From an uncultured Pelagibacteraceae bacterium (lineage in GTDB: Bacteria > Pseudomonadota > Alphaproteobacteria > Pelagibacterales > Pelagibacteraceae), in contig CACGLL010000004.1 in assembly GCA_902573905.1 (NCBI GenBank), positions 1 through 53,793 of the forward strand: a DNA stretch of 53,793 bases. Reading direction: 5' to 3'. Shown piece after piece: positions 28,259-37,195 of this stretch. Made by a program: the position numbers and the translations under genes. Each line of letters opens with the position of its first letter. The first letter of the stretch is position 1. The notes under the pieces were generated by a model that was given only the letters and a program-made list of their open reading frames with translations, was not told where the DNA came from and did not search any database.

Positions 28259-28322
28259 AAGGGGTGTCTAAAAGACTGAGATTATACCCGTAGAACCTGA
28301 CCGGTAATTCAGTAAGGGAGAT
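28259..28322 (+). promoter_or_regulatory. TPP (thiamin pyrophosphate) riboswitch
   Basis: Conserved THI-box parts appear in order: GGGGTGTC, the short P3 hairpin GTCT-AAA-AGAC, CTGAGATTATACCC and then GAACCTGACC ... AGTAAGGGAG. GGGT and ACCC form the P2 stem, and CTGA/TCAG can form the second arm. The closing strand AAGGGAG (28314-28320) is also the ribosome-binding site of thiV, whose ATG is at 28323. Ligand binding would therefore hide the site and block translation. Because the predicted transcript starts at the aptamer edge, an outer P1 stem is nearly absent. Confidence 0.92.
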
Positions 28323-29771
28323 ATGATAACAACCATTTCGATACAATTTTCATTAACAGTAGTAATCATAACAGGGCTTTTTTTTGTAGCTCTTGGTTAT
28401 CTGAATTCAAAAAAAAACTTAAGCACTCAAGATTATATTGTTGGAAATAGAGATGAAAACACTTTCACATTAACCGCAAGTTTAACAGCATCCGCTCTAG
28501 GTGCTTGGATATTATTTGGCCCAGCGTCTGCTGCAACTTGGGGCGGTCTGGGAGCGGTGATTGGTTATGCTTTAGGAACAGCTGCACCCATGCTTTTTTT
28601 GTATAATTTTGGACCTAAAATTAGAAAAGAATTTCCTAAGGGACTAGGTCTTACTGAATTCATAAAAAAAAGGTTCGGTGATGGAATATTAAAGCTTAGC
28701 TTATTTCTAATTTTATTCTATTTAACGATTTTTTTGATAGCAGAAGTAACAGCTATTGCATCATTGTTGAATTTAATTTCAAAAACTCCTTTATGGGCTA
28801 CATCAGCAATTACACTAATTATTTGTTTACTTTATATACTGAAAGGTGGATTTAAGCTGTCTGTAATAACAGATAAATATCAATTTATTATAGTTTCAGT
28901 AATAATTTTAGCTTCATTCACACTTATTTTAGAAAGTTTAGATATAAGTAGTTTTGAAATAATAAAAAAAAATTCACCAAATTTATTAGACACGAAATAT
29001 TTACCTAATTTCACAGCTGGTCTTACTTTTTTTATTGCAGTAGCCGCTACAAATCTTTTTCATCAGGGAAATTGGCAAAGAGTTTTTGCTGCAAGAAATA
29101 ATAATAAATTGAAAGATAGTTTATTATACTCCTCAGCTATAATTTTCATAATAGTATTTTGGATGGGTTATACTGGATTAATATCTTATTCAATTAATCA
29201 AGAAGTGAATCCTGATTTAGCATTTTTTGATCTTCTTCTAAGAAATAAAGATTTATATATTATTTTAGGAATATTAATTTTAGCTTTATCATTAACACTA
29301 AGCACAATTGATACTTTGATTAACGCGATTTCAAGCATACTAATTCTGAATGGAAAACAAATTAATAAAGGACTTTCAGGCAAAGAATTAAAGAAGAAAG
29401 TAAATTTTATAATTTTATTACTTAGTTTAATTGTTTTTCTGATCTCCTCTAAAGGTTACAGCATCTTATATCTATTTCTTTTAGCAGACTTATTATGTTG
29501 TGCGGCTGTAATAACAATTTTTTATGGATTCTTTAAAAAAAAAATTGAATTTAAATTAGCCCGTTTATCAATCTTGTTAGGTTTAATTTGCGGTTTTTTA
29601 TTTTTTCCATCTATTGATTTTCAAAAAAGTTTATTAGTAGGAATAATTTTACCTTCAAATTTATTCAGTAATTTAATTACAAATAATTTACTTTTTATCT
29701 CGTTTACAATTTCAATTCTAATTCAATTTTTTGTAATCTTTTATTATTCTTTTCGTAATTCATTTAGATAA
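28323..29771 (+). CDS. thiV: Sodium:solute symporter family thiamin-precursor (HMP) transporter
   Basis: A 482-residue membrane protein with about 13 hydrophobic helices and sodium/solute symporter features (TQDYIVGNRDENTFTLTAS, GAWILFGPASAATWGG). It is led by a TPP riboswitch, so it should be made when thiamin pyrophosphate is scarce. In SAR11 bacteria a transporter with this regulation (ThiV) is reported to take up the thiamin pyrimidine precursor HMP, which those cells cannot make. Assignment rests on family plus riboswitch context; other thiamin-related substrates are possible. It overlaps rarD tail-to-tail by 28 bp. Confidence 0.85.
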   Translation: MITTISIQFSLTVVIITGLFFVALGYLNSKKNLSTQDYIVGNRDENTFTLTASLTASALGAWILFGPASAATWGGLGAVIGYALGTAAPMLFLYNFGPKIRKEFPKGLGLTEFIKKRFGDGILKLSLFLILFYLTIFLIAEVTAIASLLNLISKTPLWATSAITLIICLLYILKGGFKLSVITDKYQFIIVSVIILASFTLILESLDISSFEIIKKNSPNLLDTKYLPNFTAGLTFFIAVAATNLFHQGNWQRVFAARNNNKLKDSLLYSSAIIFIIVFWMGYTGLISYSINQEVNPDLAFFDLLLRNKDLYIILGILILALSLTLSTIDTLINAISSILILNGKQINKGLSGKELKKKVNFIILLLSLIVFLISSKGYSILYLFLLADLLCCAAVITIFYGFFKKKIEFKLARLSILLGLICGFLFFPSIDFQKSLLVGIILPSNLFSNLITNNLLFISFTISILIQFFVIFYYSFRNSFR

Positions 29772-30616
29772 AGAGAAACAGCTATCCAAATAATTATAAA
29801 TCCAAATAGTTTTTCAATAGTTAATATTTCATTAAAAAAAAAAACACCTAGTATAAACTGAGAGGTCGGCGTTAAAAAAAGTATCATACTTGCAGGACCA
29901 ATTCCTATTAACTTAAAACCAAGCGTAAACAAAAATAGAGGTATCAAAGTCATAAAACCAGCCCAAAATAAATAAAATGATAATAAGGGCTCATTAGGGG
30001 AAAAAATATTAATATCAATAATAATAAGATATATAAATATTCCTATTGCTATTGGAGATATTAAAAGTGTTTCAATTAATAAACCTATATCTGAAGAAAC
30101 TTTAATTTTCTTCCTGATAAGACCGTATAAGCTGAATGTAATCGCAACAGTCAAACCAATCCATGGCAATTCATTTAATTTAACCATAAAATAGATTAAT
30201 GATAACCCAACTAAAACAACAGAAATAGTTTGATTGAAGTTTAGTTTTTCCTTTAAAAATAATTTTCCTAAAAAAACACTTATAATTGGATAAATATAAT
30301 AACCAAGACTCGAGTCTAGAAGTTTATTAATACTTACTGCATATAACCATGTTGTCCAGTTTATGCTCACGAGTATTCCTGAAAGAAATAAAAAGATTAT
30401 ATTTTTTTTATTTCTTATTATTCTTTTAAATTCTTCCCATTTTGAAAAAAATCCTGTTGTAATTATTAATAAGATAGTCGTCCAAATTGTTCTATGAACA
30501 GTTAATTCTATAGGTGTAGCAAATGATACAAATTTAAAATATAAAGTTCCTAATATACCCCACCATAAAGAGGCAAATGCTGCATAAAAAATACCACTTA
30601 GTTTTGCTTGTTTCAT
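29744..30616 (-). CDS. rarD: RarD-type EamA-family (DMT superfamily) transporter
   Basis: A membrane protein of about 290 residues with ten hydrophobic helices arranged as two EamA repeats. It has the RarD-like start GIFYAAFASLWWGILGTLYFK, then TVHRTIWTTILL, LLDSSLGYYIYPIISVFLGK and the late LTPTSQFILGVFFFNE. Substrates of this family are generally metabolites; none can be named here. I start at the ATG at 30616; the frame extends 18 bases upstream to a TTG. It faces away from the tRNA gene. Confidence 0.87.
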   Translation of the reverse strand: MKQAKLSGIFYAAFASLWWGILGTLYFKFVSFATPIELTVHRTIWTTILLIITTGFFSKWEEFKRIIRNKKNIIFLFLSGILVSINWTTWLYAVSINKLLDSSLGYYIYPIISVFLGKLFLKEKLNFNQTISVVLVGLSLIYFMVKLNELPWIGLTVAITFSLYGLIRKKIKVSSDIGLLIETLLISPIAIGIFIYLIIIDINIFSPNEPLLSFYLFWAGFMTLIPLFLFTLGFKLIGIGPASMILFLTPTSQFILGVFFFNEILTIEKLFGFIIIWIAVSLYLNELRKE

Positions 30617-30671
30617 TAGAGAAATTTGATGCAATATAGTTTAATTTTTACTATAAAGATACTTGCTTCTC

Positions 30672-30763
30672 GGAAGAGTGGGTGAGTGGTTTAAACCAGT
30701 TGGTTGCTAACTAACCGTACGAGTAACATCGTACCGAGAGTTCGAATCTCTCCTCTTCCGCCA
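30672..30763 (+). tRNA. tRNA-Ser (anticodon GCT)
   Basis: The acceptor stem GGAAGAG (30672-30678) pairs with CTCTTCC (30753-30759), followed by G and an encoded CCA (30761-30763). The anticodon stem GTTGG/CTAAC encloses loop TTGCTAA with anticodon GCT at 30706-30708, which reads AGC/AGT serine codons. The long variable arm CCGTACGAG...CATCGTACC is a class II feature expected for serine. The T arm GAGAG-TTCGAAT-CTCTC is intact. A TATAAA at 30652-30657 is a plausible -10 box. The gene ends one base before the convergent slt stop codon. Confidence 0.97.
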
Positions 30764-30764
30764 T

Positions 30765-33026
30765 TTAATTAAAATAATTGTCTATTTGAACAGGTTCTTT
30801 TCTTAAGATATATTTATAGACGTTGATATTTTCTAAAACTCTTTGAACATAATTTCTAGTTTCTTCAAATCTAATTTGTTCAATCCAATTTATATAAGAA
30901 ACTTGTCCTTTAGAAGGATCTCCATTAACTCTTCTCCAAGTTTTAACTCTATTTGGACCGGCATTGTAGGCAGCAATAGCAAAAGGAAATACTCCATTAT
31001 AATCTTCAAGTAATCCATTAAAATAATATGATCCAAGTTTAATATTATACTCAGGATCTTGAGTTAAACCGCTTATGCTGTAAGGAAGCTTAGCTTGTTT
31101 AGCTACAATTTTTGCAGTTGGTTTCATTAACTGCATCATTCCTCTGGCTCCAGCCCAACTGTTTGCTCTTTTGTCGAACTCACTTTCTTGTCTTATAATC
31201 GCTAATACTATTTCTTGTTTAGGCATAACTTTGTTATTTACAGTCTTTGGTGTTGAAATAATTGGGTAATTAAATTTATTATAAAATCTTTTTTGATAAG
31301 AGGCTTTTTTAGAAATTTGTATCGCAAAGTCATATCTTTCAACACTTGTGGCTAAATCAGCGGCTAAAACTTCACTGCCGCTTTCTATATTTAATTCTGC
31401 TAAATGTTTAAAAATATCTTTACCAAGTTGAGTTGCGTTTAGTTCTTTTAATAAAATAATATGTCTAATAAGTTTATTTTTTTTAAATTCCTTTTCATAT
31501 TCTTTACTAAAAGATGATTGATCTACTAATTCGAAATTTCCACCAGGATTAATCTTATTAAAAGCTAATTGTCCGTAATAAGTCATAGGAAATTGTGCAG
31601 CTTCTGAATAAAATTTATTTGAAAAATCCTTTTCACCTAGATTTTCATAAGATTGTCCTAACCAGTAAGCACCACGTGCTAAACTAATTGGATAACTTAC
31701 ATTGTTATAAAAATTTTGAAAATGACTTATAGCATACTCGGGTGAATTTAAAAAAGTTATAGCTATCCAACCAGATAACCATTCTGCTTCTGCAAATGAA
31801 GGACCAGCTGAGAGAGCATGTTCACTTGAAATTTTATATGCTGTTTTATATCTTTTTTTGTAAATTAAACTTCTAACAACACTTTCTCTTTGTTCCCACC
31901 ACTTGTCCGGACGAACCATTTGAGTTTCAGTTTTTAAAGAATTTCTATATAAAATTTCTAAAGATCCATCTAGTCTACCTCTTCTGTTCCTCCATCTTAA
32001 TCTATCAAATTCTAATCCAGGATCTTGTTTTAAATATTCAGGAACTTTATTTATTGCATTATCAACTCCATAAGAGTTACTCATTAATATTTGTCGTGCA
32101 TTATATAAAGCTCGTTGATCTTTCGGTAAGTACTTTAGCATTCTCTTTAGATCCCAATATTTTCTTTCCCAAGCTAGATGGTCAGCTCGTTTAATATGAT
32201 CATCTGATGTTATAAATTTTTTAAACTTGGCCCTATAATATCCTAAGTCATTTTTTCTTATTTGTGCTGTAACCCACCCATCCTTGATAAGTTCCTCTAC
32301 TTTATCTAATTTTTTCTGCTCAAGATAAGCTTCAGCTAATTTAATTTTACCAAGACCACCTAAAGGGGGATTCTTTTCAAACCAACTTATTATTGATGAC
32401 GGTGAATTATTTTTTAAATAAATCTTTTCCTCTGCTAAATATTTTATTCTATTTATTCTAGGGTAATCTTCATTTTGTTCTATAAATTTCTTGTATTCAT
32501 TAAATGAAGCCCCATTTCTTGTTGTTTTAAGATGCATCCATGTAATTAAAGTTCTAAATTCCTTATCTTTTACCTTTGCTGCACTTTTTAAAGCACTGTT
32601 CCATTTTTTTTGATTTATAAAATCTATTGTTTTTTTAGCTTGCTCAAAATCTTTTTGCTTTAATATTGATGATTTCTTGAGCTCTTTTGTTTTAGATCTA
32701 TAGATAGATGGTTTTTTTTGAGGAAAAATAAATCCTACTTTTATTTTTTTTTCTTCTGTTTTTTTTTGCTGTTCACTTTTTATTTCAACTTTCTTTTTTT
32801 CTATTATTTTTTCTTTATTCAAGACTTGCTTTTCTTGAGGTTTATCATTTTGAATTATAGGTTTTTTTTGAGGTAGATTGCTCTGAATTTTTTGTTCACC
32901 AGTTTTATCTATTGGCTTAAAAATTGATGGTTTTTTTTTAGGGTATAAGAATTGCGTTTCTGAATAACTGTGACCAATTAATAAAAAAAATGTTAATATA
33001 GCTAGACTAATTAATTTATTGATCAT
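30765..33026 (-). CDS. slt: Soluble lytic murein transglycosylase
   Basis: A 753-residue periplasmic enzyme that cleaves peptidoglycan with 1,6-anhydromuramic acid formation. It has a signal peptide (about residues 1-22), then a lysine/proline-rich low-complexity stretch to about residue 120 carrying three copies of P-[KQ]-K-K-P-[SI]-I (residues 29, 52 and 102). A long alpha-helical U-shaped region follows, then the C-terminal SLT domain. Catalytic Glu614 lies in IRQESEFDKRANSWAGARG, followed by MMQLMKPTAK and AIAAYNAGPNRVKTW. It is divergent from dapA (31-bp spacer), and its stop lies against the tRNA-Ser gene. Confidence 0.94.
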   Translation of the reverse strand: MINKLISLAILTFFLLIGHSYSETQFLYPKKKPSIFKPIDKTGEQKIQSNLPQKKPIIQNDKPQEKQVLNKEKIIEKKKVEIKSEQQKKTEEKKIKVGFIFPQKKPSIYRSKTKELKKSSILKQKDFEQAKKTIDFINQKKWNSALKSAAKVKDKEFRTLITWMHLKTTRNGASFNEYKKFIEQNEDYPRINRIKYLAEEKIYLKNNSPSSIISWFEKNPPLGGLGKIKLAEAYLEQKKLDKVEELIKDGWVTAQIRKNDLGYYRAKFKKFITSDDHIKRADHLAWERKYWDLKRMLKYLPKDQRALYNARQILMSNSYGVDNAINKVPEYLKQDPGLEFDRLRWRNRRGRLDGSLEILYRNSLKTETQMVRPDKWWEQRESVVRSLIYKKRYKTAYKISSEHALSAGPSFAEAEWLSGWIAITFLNSPEYAISHFQNFYNNVSYPISLARGAYWLGQSYENLGEKDFSNKFYSEAAQFPMTYYGQLAFNKINPGGNFELVDQSSFSKEYEKEFKKNKLIRHIILLKELNATQLGKDIFKHLAELNIESGSEVLAADLATSVERYDFAIQISKKASYQKRFYNKFNYPIISTPKTVNNKVMPKQEIVLAIIRQESEFDKRANSWAGARGMMQLMKPTAKIVAKQAKLPYSISGLTQDPEYNIKLGSYYFNGLLEDYNGVFPFAIAAYNAGPNRVKTWRRVNGDPSKGQVSYINWIEQIRFEETRNYVQRVLENINVYKYILRKEPVQIDNYFN

Positions 33027-33057
33027 AAGTTAAGAATTAAATATCTTATATTATTAT

Positions 33058-33927
33058 ATGCTTAAAGGATCAATTGTAGCTTTAATAACACCATTTAAAG
33101 ATGAGAGTCTTAGCGAAGGAGAGTATGCAAAATTAATTAATTATCATTTAGAAAACGGCACTGATGGTGTAGTTCCAGGTGGTACTACAGGTGAGTCCCC
33201 GACATTATCTCATAATGAACATAGAAAAATTATCGAAATAGCAGTTAAAGAATGCAAAGGAAAAATTCCAATCATAGCAGGTACAGGTTCTAACTCTACA
33301 GATGAGGCGATTGAATTGTCAAAATTTGCAGAAAAAGCAGGATCCGACGCATTACTAGTTGTTACTCCTTATTACAACAAACCAACACAAGAAGGTTTGT
33401 ATCAACATTATAAAAAGATTAATGATAATGTTGGTATCCCAATTATTATTTACAACATTCCTTCGAGGTCAGTAATTAATATGGAAATTGATACTATGGC
33501 TAAACTTTATGAATTAAAAAATATAAAAGGAGTTAAGGATGCAACAGGGGACCTTAATAGAGTCGATCAACAATTAAAAGCTATGGGAAAAGAATTTATT
33601 CAATTAACTGGCAATGATGACAATGCTTTTGAATTTAATAAACGTGGTGGCGTAGGGGCCATTGGTGTTACTGCTAACGTTGCAGCTAAACTCGTTTCTG
33701 ATTTTCAAAAAGCCTGTTTGAATGACCAAAAGAAAGCTATTGAGTTAGATAAACTTCTTCAACCTCTTCACACTTCATTGTTTATTGAAAGTAACCCTTC
33801 ACCAGTAAAATATGCTGCATCGTTACTTGGAATGTGCAAACCAACTGTAAGATTACCATTAGTTGAAGTTAGAGAAGAAACCAAAGAAAAAGTCACAGAG
33901 GCACTTAAAGTAGCTAAGTTACTTTAA
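33058..33927 (+). CDS. dapA: 4-hydroxy-tetrahydrodipicolinate synthase
   Basis: A 289-residue (beta/alpha)8 enzyme that condenses pyruvate and aspartate semialdehyde in lysine/diaminopimelate synthesis. It has [15 protein letters not shown], the [16 protein letters not shown] motif, [18 protein letters not shown] with the catalytic tyrosine, YNIPSRS, and the Schiff-base lysine in [11 protein letters not shown]. It supplies peptidoglycan precursor, fitting its position divergent from slt. It overlaps smpB by one base (TAATG) and probably starts the long dapA-recO transcript. Confidence 0.96.
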   Translation: MLKGSIVALITPFKDESLSEGEYAKLINYHLENGTDGVVPGGTTGESPTLSHNEHRKIIEIAVKECKGKIPIIAGTGSNSTDEAIELSKFAEKAGSDALLVVTPYYNKPTQEGLYQHYKKINDNVGIPIIIYNIPSRSVINMEIDTMAKLYELKNIKGVKDATGDLNRVDQQLKAMGKEFIQLTGNDDNAFEFNKRGGVGAIGVTANVAAKLVSDFQKACLNDQKKAIELDKLLQPLHTSLFIESNPSPVKYAASLLGMCKPTVRLPLVEVREETKEKVTEALKVAKLL

Positions 33928-34400
33928 TGAAACAAAAATTAGTACCTGGCCAAAAAATTATTTGTCTAAATAGAAAAGCGAGTTTTAATTATTTTTTTTT
34001 AGAACTTTTAGAAGCTGGAATAGTTTTAAAAGGATCAGAAGTAAAATCTTTAAGAGACGGTAAAGGAAGTATAGCTGACTCTTACGCTGTAGATAATAAT
34101 GGTGAAATTTTTTTAGTTAATTCACATATACCTCTATACCGTCAATCATCTTACAATAATCATGATCCAAAAGGAGATAGAAAACTTTTATTTAAAAAAA
34201 AAGAAATTAATAAACTCATTGGAAGAATTAACCAAGATGGATTAACATTAATTCCAACTAAATTGTATTTTTCTAAAGGAAAGGTTAAAGTAGAAATTGC
34301 GGTAGCTAAGGGAAAAAAACTTTACGACAAAAGACAAGTTAAAAAAACAAGAGATTGGAATAGAGAAAAAGCAAGATTGTTAAGTAAAAATAATAAATGA
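33927..34400 (+). CDS. smpB: SsrA-binding protein
   Basis: A 157-residue partner of tmRNA in ribosome rescue. Motifs: [40 protein letters not shown], and the basic tail [20 protein letters not shown] that enters the empty A site. The tmRNA gene itself is not in the window. The stop overlaps folK by 4 bp. The dapA-smpB-folK order is common in alphaproteobacteria. Confidence 0.96.
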   Translation: MKQKLVPGQKIICLNRKASFNYFFLELLEAGIVLKGSEVKSLRDGKGSIADSYAVDNNGEIFLVNSHIPLYRQSSYNNHDPKGDRKLLFKKKEINKLIGRINQDGLTLIPTKLYFSKGKVKVEIAVAKGKKLYDKRQVKKTRDWNREKARLLSKNNK

Positions 34401-34912
34401 TACATTTAAATATTGGATCAAACCTTAATTCAAAATTCGGGAGCAGGTTTGATAATATTACAATTGCAATTGATTTATTATTATTTTCTAAGGTAAAAAT
34501 TAAAAAAATTTCCAATTTTTATGAAACCCCTTCTTATCCAAACAAAAGATTTCCAAATTACCTTAACATAGGCGTCTTATGTTTATTTGATGGAAATCCT
34601 GAAATTCTATTTAAAATAATTAAATCAATAGAGAAAAAAATAGGACGTTTTAAGACTAAAAAGAATGATCCTCGTGTATGTGATATCGATATAATTGATT
34701 ACAACTCAGATATAGTAAAAAAAGATTCTATTATTTTACCGCATTCGAGATGTCATACTAGGAATTTTGTTTTATATCCCATTAAAGAAATTGATCCTAA
34801 CTGGATACATCCTGTTTTAAAGCAAAATATAAACTATTTAATTAAAAAACTAGATTTTAAATCAAGGATAGAGATTACAAGATTAACTAAAAATGTTAAT
34901 ATAAAAATATGA
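34397..34912 (+). CDS. folK: 2-amino-4-hydroxy-6-hydroxymethyldihydropteridine pyrophosphokinase
   Basis: A 171-residue HPPK of folate synthesis. It transfers pyrophosphate from ATP to the pterin. It has the N-terminal [35 protein letters not shown], the metal-binding [13 protein letters not shown] and [19 protein letters not shown]. It overlaps rsh by 4 bp. In many relatives rpoZ lies between these two genes; it is missing here. Confidence 0.93.
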   Translation: MIHLNIGSNLNSKFGSRFDNITIAIDLLLFSKVKIKKISNFYETPSYPNKRFPNYLNIGVLCLFDGNPEILFKIIKSIEKKIGRFKTKKNDPRVCDIDIIDYNSDIVKKDSIILPHSRCHTRNFVLYPIKEIDPNWIHPVLKQNINYLIKKLDFKSRIEITRLTKNVNIKI

Positions 34913-36657
34913 TTAATAATAATGAATTAATTGATCAAATTAAAACGTATAATAAATTTTTAAATATAGAAACTGTAAATAAGGCATATAATTTTGCTTT
35001 AGAAGCTCATCAAAATCAAAAAAGAGAAGAGGGAGTGCCTTACATAATCCATCCAGTTGCTGTTGCAAAAATTTTAACTGAATTGAAACTTGATAGCGCA
35101 ACAATTACAACAGGTTTGCTTCACGATACTATCGAAGATACTAAAGTAACTTACGAGAGCGTAAAAAAAGAATTTGGTGAGGAAGTTGCTAATTTGGTAG
35201 AGGGGGTAACAAAAATCTCTGCCTTGGAAAATAAAGCAGCTGGTGACTCAAAAGCTGAAAATTTTAGAAAATTAATTTTAGCTACATCAAAGGATATACG
35301 TGTTCTCTTAGTAAAATTAGCAGATAGATTACATAACATGAGAACAATTCAATTTTTAAAAGATAAAGATAAAATCATTATAAAAGCAAAAGAAACAATG
35401 GAAATTTATGCCCCTCTCGCTGACAGAATGGGAATGAATCGAATTAGAGACGAGTTAGAAGATTTATCTTTTGCAGTACTAAATCAACCAGCTAGAGATT
35501 TAATAAATGAAAGATTAAAATTTATAAAAAATAATCGTGATGACACATTTAAATCAATTTCAATAGAGCTAATTGATTTATTAAAAAAAAATGGAATTGA
35601 AGCAACAATAGCTGGAAGAGAGAAAACACCTTTTTCCATATGGAGAAAAATCCAAAACAAAAAAATTTCATTAGAACAACTAACAGATATAATAGGGTTT
35701 AGAGTCATAGTTAAAAATGTCGAAGATTGTTATAAAGCACTTGGAATATTTCATAGTAAGTTTTCTACGATACCAGGTAAATTCAAAGACTATATATCGA
35801 CTCCAAAAATTAATAATTACAAATCCATTCACACCTCAGTAATAGGACCAAAAAAAAATAGAATTGAAATTCAGATAAGAACTTTTGAAATGCATGAATT
35901 CGCTGAAAGAGGTATAGCATCTCATTGGAAATATAAATCCTCAGAAAAATTTTCAGATCTTTCGTGGAAAGAATATGATTGGTTAAGAGATTTAGTTGAG
36001 ATTATTGAAACTGGAAACAGTCCGGAGCATTATTATGAGTTTACAAAATTACAAATGTTTCAAGAAAATGTTTTTTGTTTTACCCCTAAAGGTTCTGTAA
36101 TTAAACTTCCAAAATTAGCTACGCCAGTAGACTTTGCTTACGCTGTTCACACAAAAATTGGTAATAGTGCTATTGGATCTCACGTTAATGGCAGAGAAGT
36201 TACATTACAAACAATTCTAAAAAATGGAGATATGGTAAATATCCAAACTTCAAAAAATGCCTCCCCATCATTACACTGGTTAAGCTCAGCTAAAACTGGA
36301 AAAGCTAGAGCTGCAATTAGAAGATATTGGCAGGATAAATCAACTGAAATAGATAAAAAAAATGAAAAAAACTACTCAAGCACGATTGAGGTAGATCTAC
36401 CTCACAAACCAGGTGCATTAGGAGACATTTGTTCTTTAATTGGTTTGAACAAAGGAAATATAATAAATGTTGATATTTTAAAGCGAAAAAAAGAATACCT
36501 TAAATTTTCTTTTGATTTACAAATTAAAGATTTGAAAAACTTTACTAACTTGATAAGTCAAATTAAACAAAATAATTTAAATTTTAAAATAATAAGACAT
36601 AAAAAAAAGAAAAATGCTTTCATTAGAAGAATCTTTGAAAATTTTAAAAAGAACTAA
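34909..36657 (+). CDS. rsh: (p)ppGpp synthetase/hydrolase Rsh, shortened form
   Basis: A stringent-response enzyme that makes and degrades (p)ppGpp. Visible domains: HD hydrolase (about 30-180, LLHDTIEDT, KLADRLHNMRTI), synthetase (about 240-350, TPFSIWRKIQ, GKFKDYISTPKINNYKSIHT), TGS (about 385-450, FCFTPKGSVIKLPKLATPVD) and a C-terminal ACT-like domain (about 488-560, TIEVDLPHKPGALGDICSL). At 582 residues it is about 120 shorter than E. coli SpoT. Only about 35 residues join TGS to ACT, so the helical/RIS part is missing. Its last 44 bp overlap pyrE. Confidence 0.93.
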   Translation: MINNNELIDQIKTYNKFLNIETVNKAYNFALEAHQNQKREEGVPYIIHPVAVAKILTELKLDSATITTGLLHDTIEDTKVTYESVKKEFGEEVANLVEGVTKISALENKAAGDSKAENFRKLILATSKDIRVLLVKLADRLHNMRTIQFLKDKDKIIIKAKETMEIYAPLADRMGMNRIRDELEDLSFAVLNQPARDLINERLKFIKNNRDDTFKSISIELIDLLKKNGIEATIAGREKTPFSIWRKIQNKKISLEQLTDIIGFRVIVKNVEDCYKALGIFHSKFSTIPGKFKDYISTPKINNYKSIHTSVIGPKKNRIEIQIRTFEMHEFAERGIASHWKYKSSEKFSDLSWKEYDWLRDLVEIIETGNSPEHYYEFTKLQMFQENVFCFTPKGSVIKLPKLATPVDFAYAVHTKIGNSAIGSHVNGREVTLQTILKNGDMVNIQTSKNASPSLHWLSSAKTGKARAAIRRYWQDKSTEIDKKNEKNYSSTIEVDLPHKPGALGDICSLIGLNKGNIINVDILKRKKEYLKFSFDLQIKDLKNFTNLISQIKQNNLNFKIIRHKKKKNAFIRRIFENFKKN

Positions 36658-37195
36658 CGCTTTAATCGAAGGTCATTTTATACTTTCTTCTGGTTTACAT
36701 AGCTCAAAGTATGTTCAGTGCGCAAAGTTAATGAGCATTCCAAATGAGGCAGTAAAAATATGCCAATCACTGGCAGAAAAAATAAAGAAAGAATTTACTG
36801 ATTTTGACATAATTTTATCTCCTGCAATGGGAGGAATAATCGTAGGATATGAATTAGGTAAACTATTAAATAAAAAAACTATTTTTTCAGAGAGAGTTGA
36901 TGGCGAGTTTAAACTAAGAAGAGATTTTAAAATTGAAAAGGGTAATAAAGTTTTAATTGTAGAAGATGTTATAACTACAGGAAAATCAAGTTTAGAGTGC
37001 TCAAAATTAGTTAGCTCTAATAGCGCTGAAATAATAGGATATGCTTGTATAATTGATAGATCAAACGGTCAGTCAAATATTAAAGATAAAATTATATCAC
37101 AAGTACAACTCAATATACCAACTTATAAAAAAGAAGATTTACCGAAAGAATTACAGTCTATAAATCCTGTAAAACCTGGAAGTAGAAATCTTTAA
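36614..37195 (+). CDS. pyrE: Orotate phosphoribosyltransferase
   Basis: A 193-residue enzyme that joins orotate and PRPP to form OMP. Family features: NALIEGHFILSSGLHSSKYV, LSPAMGGIIVGYELG, and the PRPP-binding loop VLIVEDVITTGKSSLECSK. The ATG at 36614 is chosen because the N-terminal helix before EGHF is needed. This makes a genuine 44-bp overlap with rsh in another frame. It abuts pdxJ with a one-base overlap. Confidence 0.95.
   Translation: MLSLEESLKILKRTNALIEGHFILSSGLHSSKYVQCAKLMSIPNEAVKICQSLAEKIKKEFTDFDIILSPAMGGIIVGYELGKLLNKKTIFSERVDGEFKLRRDFKIEKGNKVLIVEDVITTGKSSLECSKLVSSNSAEIIGYACIIDRSNGQSNIKDKIISQVQLNIPTYKKEDLPKELQSINPVKPGSRNL

Noticed and set aside
33019..33047. TTGATC-17-TATCTT as the dapA promoter
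   Set aside because: Both hexamers are weak and chance matches of this quality are common at this base composition; left unannotated.
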